NCBI GenBank assembly: GCA_036504035.1
Contig: DASXVV010000013.1
Span: 232,362 to 296,361 of the forward strand
Reading direction: 5' to 3'
DNA: 64,000 nucleotides
Source: Candidatus Deferrimicrobiaceae bacterium
Lineage (GTDB): Bacteria; Desulfobacterota; Deferrimicrobia; Deferrimicrobiales; Deferrimicrobiaceae
The notes below the pieces were generated by a model. That model saw only the letters and a program-made list of their open reading frames with translations. It was not told where the DNA came from and did not search any database. Below, one piece after another: positions 9,540 through 18,295 of the stretch. A program made the position numbers and the translations under genes. How positions within the stretch are numbered: the stretch's first letter is position 1; the number at the start of each line of letters is the position of its first letter.

Positions 9540-10778
9540 CTACCCGTCGAACCTGCCGAAGAGCAGACAGGAGTTGGTCCCGCCGAACCCGAATGAATTC
9601 GAAAGGACATATTTGATTGCCTGCTGACGGGGCCCGCCGGTGACGTAATCGAGATCGCATTCGGGATCGGGCGTCGTGTAGTTCATCGTCGGGGGAATGA
9701 CCCCGTCGTGAAGCGCCATGGCGGAGAAGAAGCCTTCGACAGCGCCGGCGGCCCCGAGCAGATGCCCGGTCATAGACTTCGTGGAACTGACCGCGATCTT
9801 TTTGGCCCGCTCGCCGAACACCGTCTTGATCGCCATCGATTCGAAAAGGTCGTTAAGAGGCGTGGATGTGCCGTGGGCGTTGATGTAATCGACATCCTCC
9901 GACGTGATGCCCGCGTCATCGATCGCGGCCCTCATGCAACGGGCGGCGCCTTCGCCTCCCGGCGCCGGAGAAGTGATGTGGTAAGCATCCGCCGTCGCCC
10001 CGTATCCGCACAGTTCGGCGTAGATCTTCGCTCCGCGTTTCCGGGCGTGCCCGTATTCCTCGAGGATGAGCACCGCGGAGCCCTCGCCCATGACGAAACC
10101 ATCACGATCCTTGTCGAAGGGGCGGGAAGCCGTCTTCGGGTCGTCGTTCCGTGTGGAAAGCGCCTTCATGACGATGAAGCCGCCCAATCCCAGCGGGGTG
10201 ATGGTGGCTTCGGTCCCGCCGGCGATGACCACGTCGCAGACTCCGCGCCGGATCGCGTTTAGCCCCTCGCCGATGGCGTGGCTGGACGCGGCGCACGCGG
10301 TCGTGGTGGCGATGTTCGGCCCTTTGGCGCCGTACTTCATCGCAATCTGTCCGGGCGCCAGGTTGGAGATCAACATCGGGATGAAGAAGGGGCTGATCTT
10401 CCTGACGCCGCCTTCGAGGTAGGCCTGATGGTATTTTTCGAGCGTCGTCAACCCACCAAGGCCGCTCCCGATGTAGACGCCTGCGCGCGGGGCGAGCGAC
10501 TCGTCGATGACAAGACCCGAGTCTTCCATGGCCATCGACGCAGCCGACATGGCGTAGTGGATGAACGGGTCCATCCTCTTGCACTCTTTCTTGTCGATGA
10601 AGTCCTCGGGATTGAATCCCTTGACCTCGCCCGCGATCTTGACCGGGAAATCGGCGGTATCGAATTTCGTGATGAGATCGACGCCGGACCTTCCGGCGAG
10701 AATCCCCTCCCACGAAGACTTGACTCCGATACCGAGGGGAGTGACGGCCCCCAACCCTGTAACGACAACCTTGCGCAT
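9540..10778 (-). CDS. fabF: 3-oxoacyl-ACP synthase II
   Basis: FabF elongates acyl-ACP with malonyl-ACP. The protein (412 residues from MRKVVVTGLGAVTPLG) has the catalytic Cys in TTACAASSHAIGEG and the two catalytic His in NAHGTSTPLND and STKSMTGHLLGAAGA. Length is normal. The longer open frame upstream of ATG 10778 overlaps the intergenic region after acpP and is not supported. It lies directly downstream of acpP in the fab cluster. Confidence 0.97.
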   Translation of the reverse strand: MRKVVVTGLGAVTPLGIGVKSSWEGILAGRSGVDLITKFDTADFPVKIAGEVKGFNPEDFIDKKECKRMDPFIHYAMSAASMAMEDSGLVIDESLAPRAGVYIGSGLGGLTTLEKYHQAYLEGGVRKISPFFIPMLISNLAPGQIAMKYGAKGPNIATTTACAASSHAIGEGLNAIRRGVCDVVIAGGTEATITPLGLGGFIVMKALSTRNDDPKTASRPFDKDRDGFVMGEGSAVLILEEYGHARKRGAKIYAELCGYGATADAYHITSPAPGGEGAARCMRAAIDDAGITSEDVDYINAHGTSTPLNDLFESMAIKTVFGERAKKIAVSSTKSMTGHLLGAAGAVEGFFSAMALHDGVIPPTMNYTTPDPECDLDYVTGGPRQQAIKYVLSNSFGFGGTNSCLLFGRFDG

Positions 10779-10858
10779 GGGCTCCCTTTCCTTTTGAAGA
10801 ATCGAACCTCGCGGGCGCCCCGGATCGGGGTCGCCCACGAGCAGCTTCGTGTTCGTCG

Positions 10859-11092
10859 TTATTTTTTGTTCGCCTGGATGTAGTCGACGACGTTCTGGAC
10901 GGTCTTGATCTTCTCTGCTTCCTCGTCGGGAATCTCGATGGAAAACTCTTCTTCCATCTTCATGACGAGCTCGACGATGTCGAGCGAATCCGCGCCAAGA
11001 TCGTCGACGAAGGACGCCTCGGTGGTAACCTCATTGATATCCCGCTCGAGCTGTTCGGCAACGATTTCCTTGACCTTTTTTTCGATGGACAT
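10859..11092 (-). CDS. acpP: Acyl carrier protein
   Basis: A 77-residue acidic helical protein that carries the growing acyl chain on a phosphopantetheine arm. The attachment serine is in the motif [17 protein letters not shown] near residue 37. N-terminus [15 protein letters not shown] and the acidic helix II are typical. It sits between fabG and fabF, the usual order. A GAGGGCT ribosome binding site precedes the ATG. Confidence 0.98.
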   Translation of the reverse strand: MSIEKKVKEIVAEQLERDINEVTTEASFVDDLGADSLDIVELVMKMEEEFSIEIPDEEAEKIKTVQNVVDYIQANKK

Positions 11093-11127
11093 GGTGGAGC
11101 CCTCCTTCCCTGATTGGGAGTGTGATT

Positions 11128-11874
11128 TTACATGTAAAGGCCGCCGTTGATCCCGATCACCTGGCCGGTGACGTATGCGGCACCGGCGGACGAAAGCCAG
11201 GCGACCAGGTCGGCGACTTCTTCGGGAGCGCCGAAGCGTCCCAGCGGGATGCCGGCCAAAAACGTTTCCCGGACGGCATCGGGCAGCTTGCCGGTCATTT
11301 CAGTCGTGATGAATCCCGGCGTCACGGCGTTGACCGTGATGCCGCGAGAAGCAAGTTCGCGGGCCATGGCCTTGCTGAACCCGTTGATGCCGGCCTTGGT
11401 CGCCGCGTAGACGGATTGCCCGGAATTGCCCATCTCGCCCACCACGGAGCTTACGTTGACGATCCGGCCGCCCTTCTGCTTGATCATGATGCGCGAGACC
11501 GCCTTGGTCAAAAGGAAAGTCCCCTTGAGGTTGGTCCGGACGACCTCGTCGAAATCGGACTCGGACGAGCGCATGAGGAGGTTGTCGCGCGTGATTCCGG
11601 CGTTGTTCACCAGGATGTCGATCCGCTGGCGCAAGGCGACGATCTCCTTGACGGCGGCGTCGACCTGGGAAGCGTCGCCGACGTCGAACTTCATCGGCAG
11701 GCCGTCTCCGCCCGCGGCGCGGATCGCCGACATTGCTTCGGCCGCCGCCGCTTCGTTTCCGGCGTAGTTCACGACGACGAAAGCGCCCTCGGAGGCGAGC
11801 CGGACCGCGATCGCGCGACCGATTCCGCGCGAAGCGCCGGTGACAAGGGCCACTTTTTCTGCAAATCGCGTCAT
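11128..11874 (-). CDS. fabG: 3-oxoacyl-ACP reductase
   Basis: FabG reduces 3-ketoacyl-ACP with NADPH. The 248-residue short-chain dehydrogenase shows the nucleotide motif [25 protein letters not shown], and the catalytic Ser/Tyr/Lys set in [21 protein letters not shown]'s region (YAATK). The start is ATG 11874 ([14 protein letters not shown]), preceded by GGGAAGGAGC. The longer open frame upstream overlaps fabD antisense codons and is rejected. Confidence 0.97.
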   Translation of the reverse strand: MTRFAEKVALVTGASRGIGRAIAVRLASEGAFVVVNYAGNEAAAAEAMSAIRAAGGDGLPMKFDVGDASQVDAAVKEIVALRQRIDILVNNAGITRDNLLMRSSESDFDEVVRTNLKGTFLLTKAVSRIMIKQKGGRIVNVSSVVGEMGNSGQSVYAATKAGINGFSKAMARELASRGITVNAVTPGFITTEMTGKLPDAVRETFLAGIPLGRFGAPEEVADLVAWLSSAGAAYVTGQVIGINGGLYM

Positions 11875-11912
11875 CGAATGCTCCTTCCCTTTCGTTGGGA
11901 ACCGGGGACGAC

Positions 11913-12848
11913 TCAGGCGGACAGTGCGGTGCGAACGCCTTCCATGTCGGAGGGCTTGCTGAATGCCGCGGTGACGGCTTCGCGCTCGATCCGCTTCACG
12001 AGTCCGGAAAGGACCTTCCCCGGGCCTACTTCGATGAATGCGGAAGCGCCCAAGGCGCGCATCGCGCGAACGGAGGCTTCCCATCGGACCGGAGAGGCAA
12101 TCTGCCGAGCCAGAAATTCCCAAGCGGGGATACCGTCAGAATAGCATTCCCCCGTGACGTTCGCTACCACCGGAAACCGGAAAGTCCCTTGCGGCATGGC
12201 TGAAAGCTCGGGCGCGAGACGGTCGGCGGCCGGTTTCATGAGCGCACAGTGGAAAGGCGCGCTCACCGGCAGCGGAAGCGCCCGCTTGGCGCCCGCGGCC
12301 TTGCCCGCTTCGCACGCCGCTTTGACGGCATCGGCGCTTCCCGAGATGACGACCTGGTCCCCTCCGTTGAAGTTGGCGGGGGAGACGATGCCTTGGCCGG
12401 CCACCGATGCGCAGACCGCCTCGACGGCTTCGGCGGACAGCCCCATGATGGCCGCCATCGCGCCCTCCCCGACGGGGACCGCCTCCTGCATGTACCGGCC
12501 GCGCGAACGAAGCACCCGGACCGCATCGCGAAGGGAGAAGACGCCCGCGGCCACGAGTGCCGAGTATTCGCCGAGGGAATGGCCCGCAACGCACACGGGC
12601 GAGAGCGACAGCTCGGCATCGAGTACGCGGAACGCGGCAACGCTCACGGTGAAGATCGCCGGCTGGGTGTTTTCGGTCATTCGAAGCGCCTCTTCGGTCC
12701 CGGTAAAGCACAGCGCCGCAAGGTCCATCGAAAGCGCTTCGGAAGCCTCCTCGAACACAGCGCGGGCGACGGGGCTATCGTCGTAAAGTTCCTTCCCCAT
12801 ACCGCTGAACTGGGACGCCTGGCCTGGAAATATCAGTCCGATTCCCAT
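11913..12848 (-). CDS. fabD: Malonyl-CoA:ACP transacylase
   Basis: FabD loads malonyl groups on ACP. The 311-residue protein begins MGIGLIFPGQASQFSGMG, carries the nucleophile motif GHSLGEYSALVAAG near residue 92 and the catalytic His in SAPFHCALMKPA. Near the end, FIEVGPGKVLSGLVKRI is typical of the family. Length is normal. It is between fabH and fabG. Confidence 0.97.
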   Translation of the reverse strand: MGIGLIFPGQASQFSGMGKELYDDSPVARAVFEEASEALSMDLAALCFTGTEEALRMTENTQPAIFTVSVAAFRVLDAELSLSPVCVAGHSLGEYSALVAAGVFSLRDAVRVLRSRGRYMQEAVPVGEGAMAAIMGLSAEAVEAVCASVAGQGIVSPANFNGGDQVVISGSADAVKAACEAGKAAGAKRALPLPVSAPFHCALMKPAADRLAPELSAMPQGTFRFPVVANVTGECYSDGIPAWEFLARQIASPVRWEASVRAMRALGASAFIEVGPGKVLSGLVKRIEREAVTAAFSKPSDMEGVRTALSA

Positions 12849-12859
12849 GGGGCGGCCGC

Positions 12860-13837
12860 CTACATCCGGACCAGGGCGGAGCCCCAGGTCAGTCCGCCTC
12901 CGAACGCGGACATCAGGACGAGATCCCCCGGCTTGTATCGCTTCTGCTCATAAGCCTCTGCCAGCGCCATCGGGATGGACGCCGCCGATGTATTGCCATA
13001 TTTCGCCAGGTTAACGAACACGCGCTCGGAAGGGATATGGATTCGCTTGCCGACCGACTTGATGATCCGGAGGTTGGCCTGGTGCGGGATGAAGAGCGCA
13101 ACGTCTTCGATGCCGACGCCGTTTGCTTTGAGCGCCTCTTCCGACACCTCGGCCATCCGGGTAACGGCGTGCTTGTAGACGTCGTTCCCGGCCATGTTGA
13201 TGACGCGCCTTGGGGCATCGTGGCCGTGGTCGGTCCCGGCTCCGACGGTGCCTCCGCCGGGGCCGTTCAGGAGCGTCCACAGGTCGCCGTCGGAATGGGT
13301 GTGCGTGCTCAGGATCCCCTCACCTTCGGGACAATCCGATAGAACCGCAGCGCCGGCGCCGTCGCCGAAGAGGATGCAGGAGTTCCGGTCGGTGTAGTCG
13401 AGGATAGAGGACATGATCTCGGCGCCGATGACCAGTGCGTTCTTCCCGCGCCCGGCACGGATCATCGCGTCGGCCATCGAGAGGGCGAAGATGAAACCGG
13501 AGCAGGCAGCCATAATATCGAAGGCGAAGGCGTTCTTCGCCTTGATCTTGCTCTGGACGTAGCACGAGGTGGACGGGAACAGCATGTCGGGCGTCAGGGT
13601 GGCGACGATAATGATGTCGATATCGTCGGGACTCAGGCCGGCGTTGGCCATCGCCCGGCGGGCAGCCTCGGCGGCAAGGTCCGAGGTCGGAGTGCCGGGA
13701 GCGGCCTTGTGGCGTTCGACCATCCCGGTGCGTTCGCGAATCCACTCGTCAGAAGTCTGGACCATTTTCTCGAAATCTTTGTTGGTCACGATTTGAGGCG
13801 GCGCATACATCCCGACGCCAACGATCTTGCTGCCCAT
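12860..13837 (-). CDS. fabH: 3-oxoacyl-ACP synthase III
   Basis: FabH condenses acetyl-CoA (or another primer) with malonyl-ACP to start fatty acid synthesis. The 325-residue protein has the Cys in DIMAACSGFIFALSMAD near residue 111, the His in FIPHQANLRII and the Asn in KYGNTSAASIPMAL. I start at ATG 13837 (MGSKIVGVGMYAPP). A run of G bases (GGGGGGGAAAGAT) before the ATG supplies the ribosome binding site. plsX-fabH-fabD-fabG order is conserved across many bacteria. Confidence 0.97.
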   Translation of the reverse strand: MGSKIVGVGMYAPPQIVTNKDFEKMVQTSDEWIRERTGMVERHKAAPGTPTSDLAAEAARRAMANAGLSPDDIDIIIVATLTPDMLFPSTSCYVQSKIKAKNAFAFDIMAACSGFIFALSMADAMIRAGRGKNALVIGAEIMSSILDYTDRNSCILFGDGAGAAVLSDCPEGEGILSTHTHSDGDLWTLLNGPGGGTVGAGTDHGHDAPRRVINMAGNDVYKHAVTRMAEVSEEALKANGVGIEDVALFIPHQANLRIIKSVGKRIHIPSERVFVNLAKYGNTSAASIPMALAEAYEQKRYKPGDLVLMSAFGGGLTWGSALVRM

Positions 13838-13883
13838 ATCTTTCCCCCCCCCGGGATAGTGCCCGCCCGCGGACCGCGATCGA

Positions 13884-14909
13884 TCAGTTTCGGGCGGATA
13901 TCCCCTCGTCGGCCTGACAGCCGTGCGAGGCGATCGAACGCGCGATCTCGACATCGACTCCACCGCGGCTGAGCGAGGCCGCCATGCGGATTCCGTTCTT
14001 GATCGCCTTTGCGTCGGAGGAACCGTGGCAGATCACCACCCCCCCGCGAACGCCGAGCAAAGGCGCTCCGCCGTATTCCGTGTAGTCGAGTTTTTTCTTG
14101 AGTTTTTTGATCGCCCCGCCGGCAAGCAGCGCGCCCAGCATGGCGGGGTAAGATTTCCGGATCTCGGCCTTGAGGAACTGCCCGAGTGCGGAGGCCATCC
14201 CCTCCATCGTCTTGAGCACGACGTTCCCGACGAAGCCGTCACAGACGAACACGTCGGCTTTGCCTGCGAAGAAATCGCGCCCTTCGACATTGCCCACGAA
14301 ATTGAGGCGGCTGTTGCGAAGCTTCTCGCCGGTCTCCCGCGTCAGGTCGGTGCCCTTGCCTTCCTCTTCGCCGATGCTGACCACGCCGATACGCGGTGAT
14401 GCAATGCCGAGGATCTTCCGGGCATAGGCGTCGCCCATGAACGCGAACTGCTCCAGGTGGGCGGGTTTGCAATCGACATTTGCCCCCGCGTCGATGAGCA
14501 CGATGGGGCCGGAAGGGGTCGGGATGGTGGCGCTGATGGCGGGACGATCGATGCCCTCGACCTTCTTGAGGATATACAGGGCTCCCGCCATGACTGCACC
14601 CGAATTGCCGGCGCTGACGAAGGAGGAGACCTCCCCGGAAGACACCAGGTTGAGGCCGACCCGCATGGAGGAATCCTTCTTCTTGCGCATGGCGATCGCC
14701 GGCGACTCGTCCATCTCGACGATTTCGGAAGCGTGGACCACCGAGACGAGGGGATGACCGCCTCCCGCGCGCGCCAGCTCCTCCCTGATCCGGGTCTCCT
14801 GGCCGACAAGAACGATCGGGACGTTCAACTCGCGGGCGGCCATAAGTGCGCCTGACACGACTTCCCGCGGAGCGTGGTCGCCCCCCATAGCGTCGACAGC
14901 GATTTTCAT
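13884..14909 (-). CDS. plsX: Phosphate acyltransferase PlsX
   Basis: PlsX makes acyl-phosphate from acyl-ACP for the PlsY step of phospholipid synthesis. The recognisable start is MKIAVDAMGGDHAPREVV at ATG 14909, giving 341 residues. The open frame continues 19 residues upstream to an ATG at 14966 that overlaps rpmF, which is less likely. Conserved segments include VLIDAGANVDCKP, GFVGNVVLKTMEG and GGAPLLGVRGGVVICHGSSDAKA. It lies between rpmF and fabH. Confidence 0.95.
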   Translation of the reverse strand: MKIAVDAMGGDHAPREVVSGALMAARELNVPIVLVGQETRIREELARAGGGHPLVSVVHASEIVEMDESPAIAMRKKKDSSMRVGLNLVSSGEVSSFVSAGNSGAVMAGALYILKKVEGIDRPAISATIPTPSGPIVLIDAGANVDCKPAHLEQFAFMGDAYARKILGIASPRIGVVSIGEEEGKGTDLTRETGEKLRNSRLNFVGNVEGRDFFAGKADVFVCDGFVGNVVLKTMEGMASALGQFLKAEIRKSYPAMLGALLAGGAIKKLKKKLDYTEYGGAPLLGVRGGVVICHGSSDAKAIKNGIRMAASLSRGGVDVEIARSIASHGCQADEGISARN

Positions 14910-14937
14910 CTTGAAAGCGGCAGGAGACGCTGTCGGG

Positions 14938-15114
14938 TCAGTCCTTGGCGATGACTTCTCGGCCATTATACGTTCCGCAGTTCTGGCAGATCATGTGGGG
15001 CCGCTTGATCTGCTTGCACTGCGGGCAGACGTTGATTGCGGGATTGGAAAGCTTCTTGTGCGTGCGCCGCTTGTCGCGCCGAGTCTTTGAACCGCGTCTT
15101 TTCGGATTAGGCAT
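14938..15114 (-). CDS. rpmF: 50S ribosomal protein L32
   Basis: A 58-residue basic protein starting MPNPKRRGSKTRRDKRR, with four cysteines arranged as CPQC and CQNC, the zinc-ribbon form of L32. The sequence NPAINVCPQCKQIKRPHMIC and the NGREVIAKD end are typical. It is placed four bases after yceD stops, and yceD-rpmF-plsX is a very conserved order. Confidence 0.97.
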   Translation of the reverse strand: MPNPKRRGSKTRRDKRRTHKKLSNPAINVCPQCKQIKRPHMICQNCGTYNGREVIAKD

Positions 15115-15118
15115 CGTA

Positions 15119-15661
15119 CTACTCCTTTTTCGTTTTCAGGGATTCCAGCACGGAGAACACGTTTCTTCGTTCGGCGGAAGGACACGTGCACTCGCCGCGA
15201 TTTCGGTTACCGCCGCATCGGGGGCAAAGCCCCTTGCAGTCTTCCTTGCAGACGATCCTGGACGGGATTCCCAGCGCTACATGCTCCCGCAGGATATCTT
15301 CCGGGTCGATCGAGACCCCGTTATGATAATTCAGTTCGAGGTCGCCCTCGTGAAGCTCGACATGCGAGTTGCCCGCCGGCTCCTCGTCGGGCGGCACCAG
15401 GAAGGCATGGAAGCGATCTTCCAGAAGAACGGAGACCGGCTCCGAGCAGATGTCGCACTGCCCTTCCCCCTTGGCCCGGTATGCCCCCTCGACGAAGACA
15501 TCCTTGCCTTCGACCCGAAGATACAATTCGACGGAAACCAGCTTGCAAGACTCTAACGGGTAAGGATCGATCCCTTCAAGAACATTCGGGACCCACGCGC
15601 TCCCCCTGGAGGCGACCACGTCGAGCCCGTCCCCGGGAATTTCGGCAATTCGAATATGCAC
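15119..15661 (-). CDS. DUF177 / YceD family protein
   Basis: The protein (180 residues) belongs to the YceD/DUF177 family, linked in E. coli and plants to 23S rRNA maturation or stability. It has the CDIC motif in the centre (GEGQCDICSEPVSVLLEDRF) and a second Cys cluster CKEDCKGLCPRCGGNRNRGECTC near the end, the pattern of the Cys-rich form. I start at GTG 15661 because the alternative ATG at 15730 lies upstream of the promoter at 15693-15721. It is the first gene of the operon and directly precedes rpmF. Confidence 0.88.
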   Translation of the reverse strand: MHIRIAEIPGDGLDVVASRGSAWVPNVLEGIDPYPLESCKLVSVELYLRVEGKDVFVEGAYRAKGEGQCDICSEPVSVLLEDRFHAFLVPPDEEPAGNSHVELHEGDLELNYHNGVSIDPEDILREHVALGIPSRIVCKEDCKGLCPRCGGNRNRGECTCPSAERRNVFSVLESLKTKKE

Positions 15662-15692
15662 GGCTGTCCTGTCTCCAGAAGTCGAATTGAAT

Positions 15693-15721
15693 ACTATAGG
15701 CAAGGCGGCCGTTTCTGTCAA
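15693..15721 (-). promoter_or_regulatory. Near-consensus sigma-70 promoter of the long operon
   Basis: On the minus strand TTGACA (15721-15716), a 17-base spacer and TATAGT (15698-15693) form an almost perfect promoter. The expected start of transcription is near 15686, about 25 bases before the GTG of the DUF177 gene. No other strong promoter was noticed in the following 15 kb, so it may drive up to 19 genes. Confidence 0.85.
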
Positions 15722-15771
15722 TCGCAACATGGCGGGGCGTCGACTCGCGCAACATCTTGTTATATCATTGG

Positions 15772-16578
15772 ATGATGATCCGCAATCCTGCCGTCGCCGG
15801 ACAGTTTTACCCGGCGAGCGAACGCGAGCTCGACCTTGCCGTGGAATCGCTCACCGCCGACCTTCCGGGCAAAGTGCCCGCGAAGGCGGTCGTCGTCCCG
15901 CATGCCGGCTACCTGTATTCGGGCAAAGTCGCCGGCGCCCTGTTTTCCGCGATCGAAATCCCCGACCGGATCGTCGTGATGTGCCCAAACCATACCGGCG
16001 TCGGCCACCAGGCTGCCCTCTGGGGTTCCGGCGAATGGCGCATGCCCTGGGGAAACGTCCCCGTCGATGAAGAATTTTCGAGCCGCCTCCTGAAAGCCGC
16101 TCCGATCCTGGTCGACGATCCCTCCGCTCACGGGGGGGAACATGCCCTCGAGGTCGTCCTCCCCTTCGCCCACAGATTCCGGAAGACGTTCCGTTTGGTC
16201 CCGATCGTTCTCGGTCACCTTTCCCTGGCCCAATGCCGGCAGCTCGGCGAGGCGATCGCCGACACCGTTTCCGCGTCGGAATCACCGACGCTGATCGTGG
16301 CCAGCTCCGACATGTCCCACTACGTCCCCGACGAAGTCGCCCGCAGGAACGACCGCCTCGCGATCGACCGGATGCTGTCGCTCGACCCGAAAGGACTCCA
16401 CGAGACCGTCCTGACCCACCGGATCTCGATGTGCGGGGTGCTCCCCGCCACGACGGCGCTGTTCGCCGCGCTTTCCCTTGGCGCAACCGAAGCCCGTCTG
16501 GTAAAATACGCGACCTCCGGCGATGCCACCGGCGACTATCGTCAGGTCGTCGGCTATGCGGGCCTTCTGTTCCGCTGA
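15772..16578 (+). CDS. MEMO-family protein (AmmeMemoRadiSam system B type)
   Basis: The 268-residue protein resembles MEMO1, related in fold to non-heme-iron dioxygenases, and the B component of AmmeMemoRadiSam sets. Family features are [18 protein letters not shown] at the start, [12 protein letters not shown], the HTGVG segment, [14 protein letters not shown] and [11 protein letters not shown]. The usual AMMECR1 and radical-SAM partners are not adjacent here, so its task is unknown. Two ATGs at 15772 and 15775 are both possible. It is divergent from the DUF177 operon and lies 43 bases upstream of gltX, probably in one transcript. Confidence 0.88.
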   Translation: MMIRNPAVAGQFYPASERELDLAVESLTADLPGKVPAKAVVVPHAGYLYSGKVAGALFSAIEIPDRIVVMCPNHTGVGHQAALWGSGEWRMPWGNVPVDEEFSSRLLKAAPILVDDPSAHGGEHALEVVLPFAHRFRKTFRLVPIVLGHLSLAQCRQLGEAIADTVSASESPTLIVASSDMSHYVPDEVARRNDRLAIDRMLSLDPKGLHETVLTHRISMCGVLPATTALFAALSLGATEARLVKYATSGDATGDYRQVVGYAGLLFR

Positions 16579-16621
16579 TCCGTTCCCCGTCATCCCACAT
16601 CTTCAACGAAAGAGGCGCAAC

Positions 16622-18022
16622 ATGTCCGACGTCGTCACCCGATTCGCTCCGAGTCCCACCGGTTACCTGCACATCGGCGGCGCGAGAACCGCCCTTTTCA
16701 ACTGGCTCCACGCCCGGGAGACCGGCGGCACTTTCGTTCTCCGCATCGAGGATACCGACCAGGAGCGTTCCACTCCCGAATCCGTCCAGGCAATCTTCGA
16801 CGGGATGAACTGGCTCGGGATGAATTGGGACAAGGGGCCTTTTTATCAGACGCAGCGGATGGACCTCTATAAGAAGGAAGCGGAACGTCTCCTCGCGCAG
16901 GGAAAGGCCTATCGGTGCATCTGCACCCCCGAGGAGCTCGACCAGCGTCGCGAAGCCGCGCGCGCCCGTGGCGAGAAGCCGCGATACGACGGACGCTGCC
17001 GCAATCTCTCTCCCGCCGAGTCCGAGGGGAAGAAATCGGTCATCCGGTTCAAGCTTCCCGAAGGCGGGCAGACGATCGTCCACGACTTCATTTTGGGGGA
17101 CGTGTCGTTCGACAACGCCGAACTCGACGACATGATCCTCGTCCGGACCGACGGCTTCCCCACCTACAACTTCGTCGTGGTCGTCGACGATGCTTCCATG
17201 GGCGTGACGCTCGTCCTGCGCGGGAACGACCACCTCAACAATACTCCCAAGCAGATCCTCCTTTATGAGGCGCTCGGGTATTCGATGCCCCGCTTCGGCC
17301 ACGTCCCGATGATCCTTGGCAAGGACGGCACCAAGCTGTCCAAGCGGCACGGGGCGATGTCGGTCATGGCCTACCAGGAGATGGGCTATCTGCCCGAGGC
17401 AATGGTCAACTACCTTGTCCGCCTCGGATGGTCGCATGGCGACCAGGAGATCTTCTCCGTCGAGGAGCTGAAGCAGGTATTCTCGCTCGACCACATCGGC
17501 AAGTCGGCCGGCAAGTTCGACCCCGACAAGCTGCTCCACTTGAACGCCCACTACATCAAGAGCGGCGACCCGGCACGGATCGCGGCGCTCCTGGTCCCCT
17601 TCCTCGCGAAGGTCGGCATCTCGACCGAGGCGTCCCCCCGGCTCGAAGCCATCGTCAAGACGCTCCAGGAACGGGCGAAGACACTGGTCGAGATGGCGGA
17701 ATCGGCGGTCTTCTTTTTCCGTGAAAAGGAAATCGACCCCGCCGCAGCCAGGAAAGTCCTTACCCCCGAGGCGCTCGCCCTGCTCGATGAAGTGGTCGCC
17801 GCGCTCTCCGGGTCGGCGTCCTTTTCCCACGAGGCGCTGGAAGCGGCGGTCGCCCCCCTTGTCGTCAAGGCCGACGGCAAGCTCGGGAAAATCGCGCAGC
17901 CGATCCGGGTCGCACTTACGGGCGGCACCGTCTCCCCCGGCGTATTCGAGATCATGGAAGTACTGGGAAAAGAAGAGGTGATCCGGAGACTTTCGAGCGC
18001 GCGGAGCCGGATTCCCGCTTGA
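16622..18022 (+). CDS. gltX: Glutamyl-tRNA synthetase
   Basis: A class I synthetase of 466 residues. The HIGH motif is in [20 protein letters not shown] and the KMSKS-type loop is KLSKRHGAM near residue 240. The start at ATG 16622 is preceded by AAAGAGGC. It charges tRNA-Glu and, where glutaminyl-tRNA synthetase is missing, mis-charges tRNA-Gln for GatCAB to amidate. The two tRNA genes directly downstream are exactly tRNA-Gln and tRNA-Glu. The sequence alone does not tell me whether this copy is discriminating. Confidence 0.97.
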   Translation: MSDVVTRFAPSPTGYLHIGGARTALFNWLHARETGGTFVLRIEDTDQERSTPESVQAIFDGMNWLGMNWDKGPFYQTQRMDLYKKEAERLLAQGKAYRCICTPEELDQRREAARARGEKPRYDGRCRNLSPAESEGKKSVIRFKLPEGGQTIVHDFILGDVSFDNAELDDMILVRTDGFPTYNFVVVVDDASMGVTLVLRGNDHLNNTPKQILLYEALGYSMPRFGHVPMILGKDGTKLSKRHGAMSVMAYQEMGYLPEAMVNYLVRLGWSHGDQEIFSVEELKQVFSLDHIGKSAGKFDPDKLLHLNAHYIKSGDPARIAALLVPFLAKVGISTEASPRLEAIVKTLQERAKTLVEMAESAVFFFREKEIDPAAARKVLTPEALALLDEVVAALSGSASFSHEALEAAVAPLVVKADGKLGKIAQPIRVALTGGTVSPGVFEIMEVLGKEEVIRRLSSARSRIPA

Positions 18023-18059
18023 CTCCCACCGTCCCTGCGGGTAAAATTTTCGTTCTCGT

Positions 18060-18133
18060 TGGGGAATGGTGAAATGGAATCACACGTGGCTCTGACCCAC
18101 GTATTCCAGGTTCGAACCCTGGTTCCCCAGCCA
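18060..18133 (+). tRNA. tRNA-Gln (CUG anticodon)
   Basis: The acceptor stem TGGGGAA pairs with TTCCCCA, followed by discriminator G and an encoded CCA. The anticodon loop reads CTCTGAC between CGTGG and CCACG, giving anticodon CUG. The T arm CCAGGTTCGAACCCTGG is intact. It lies 37 bases after gltX. Confidence 0.95.
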
Positions 18134-18137
18134 ATGC

Positions 18138-18213
18138 GGTCCCATCGTCTAGTGGCCCAGGACGCCGCCCTCTCACGGCGGAGACGGGGATTCGAACTCC
18201 CCTGGGACCGCCA
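18138..18213 (+). tRNA. tRNA-Glu (CUC anticodon)
   Basis: The acceptor stem GGTCCCA pairs with TGGGACC, followed by discriminator G and CCA. The anticodon arm CCGCC-CTCTCAC-GGCGG gives anticodon CUC. It starts four bases after the tRNA-Gln gene, so both are likely cut from one precursor with gltX. Confidence 0.95.
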
Positions 18214-18223
18214 CTAAAAAATA

Positions 18224-18253
18224 AAAGCCCCTCGCGCGAGCGGGGGGCTTTTT
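18224..18253. terminator. Rho-independent terminator after the tRNA pair
   Basis: A GC-rich hairpin (AAAGCCCCTCGC, short loop, GCGGGGGGCTTT) is followed by T residues on the plus strand and by an A-derived T run on the minus strand. It can end both the gltX-tRNA transcript and the converging TPR gene. Confidence 0.85.
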
Positions 18254-18295
18254 CGTATCCGCCGATCCCGGCAGGGTTAGAAGGAAGCCTGCCGA

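Noticed and set aside
15851..17830. Minus-strand open frame of 659 codons
   Set aside because: It is antisense to the MEMO gene and gltX, both well supported; the product has no recognisable domain.
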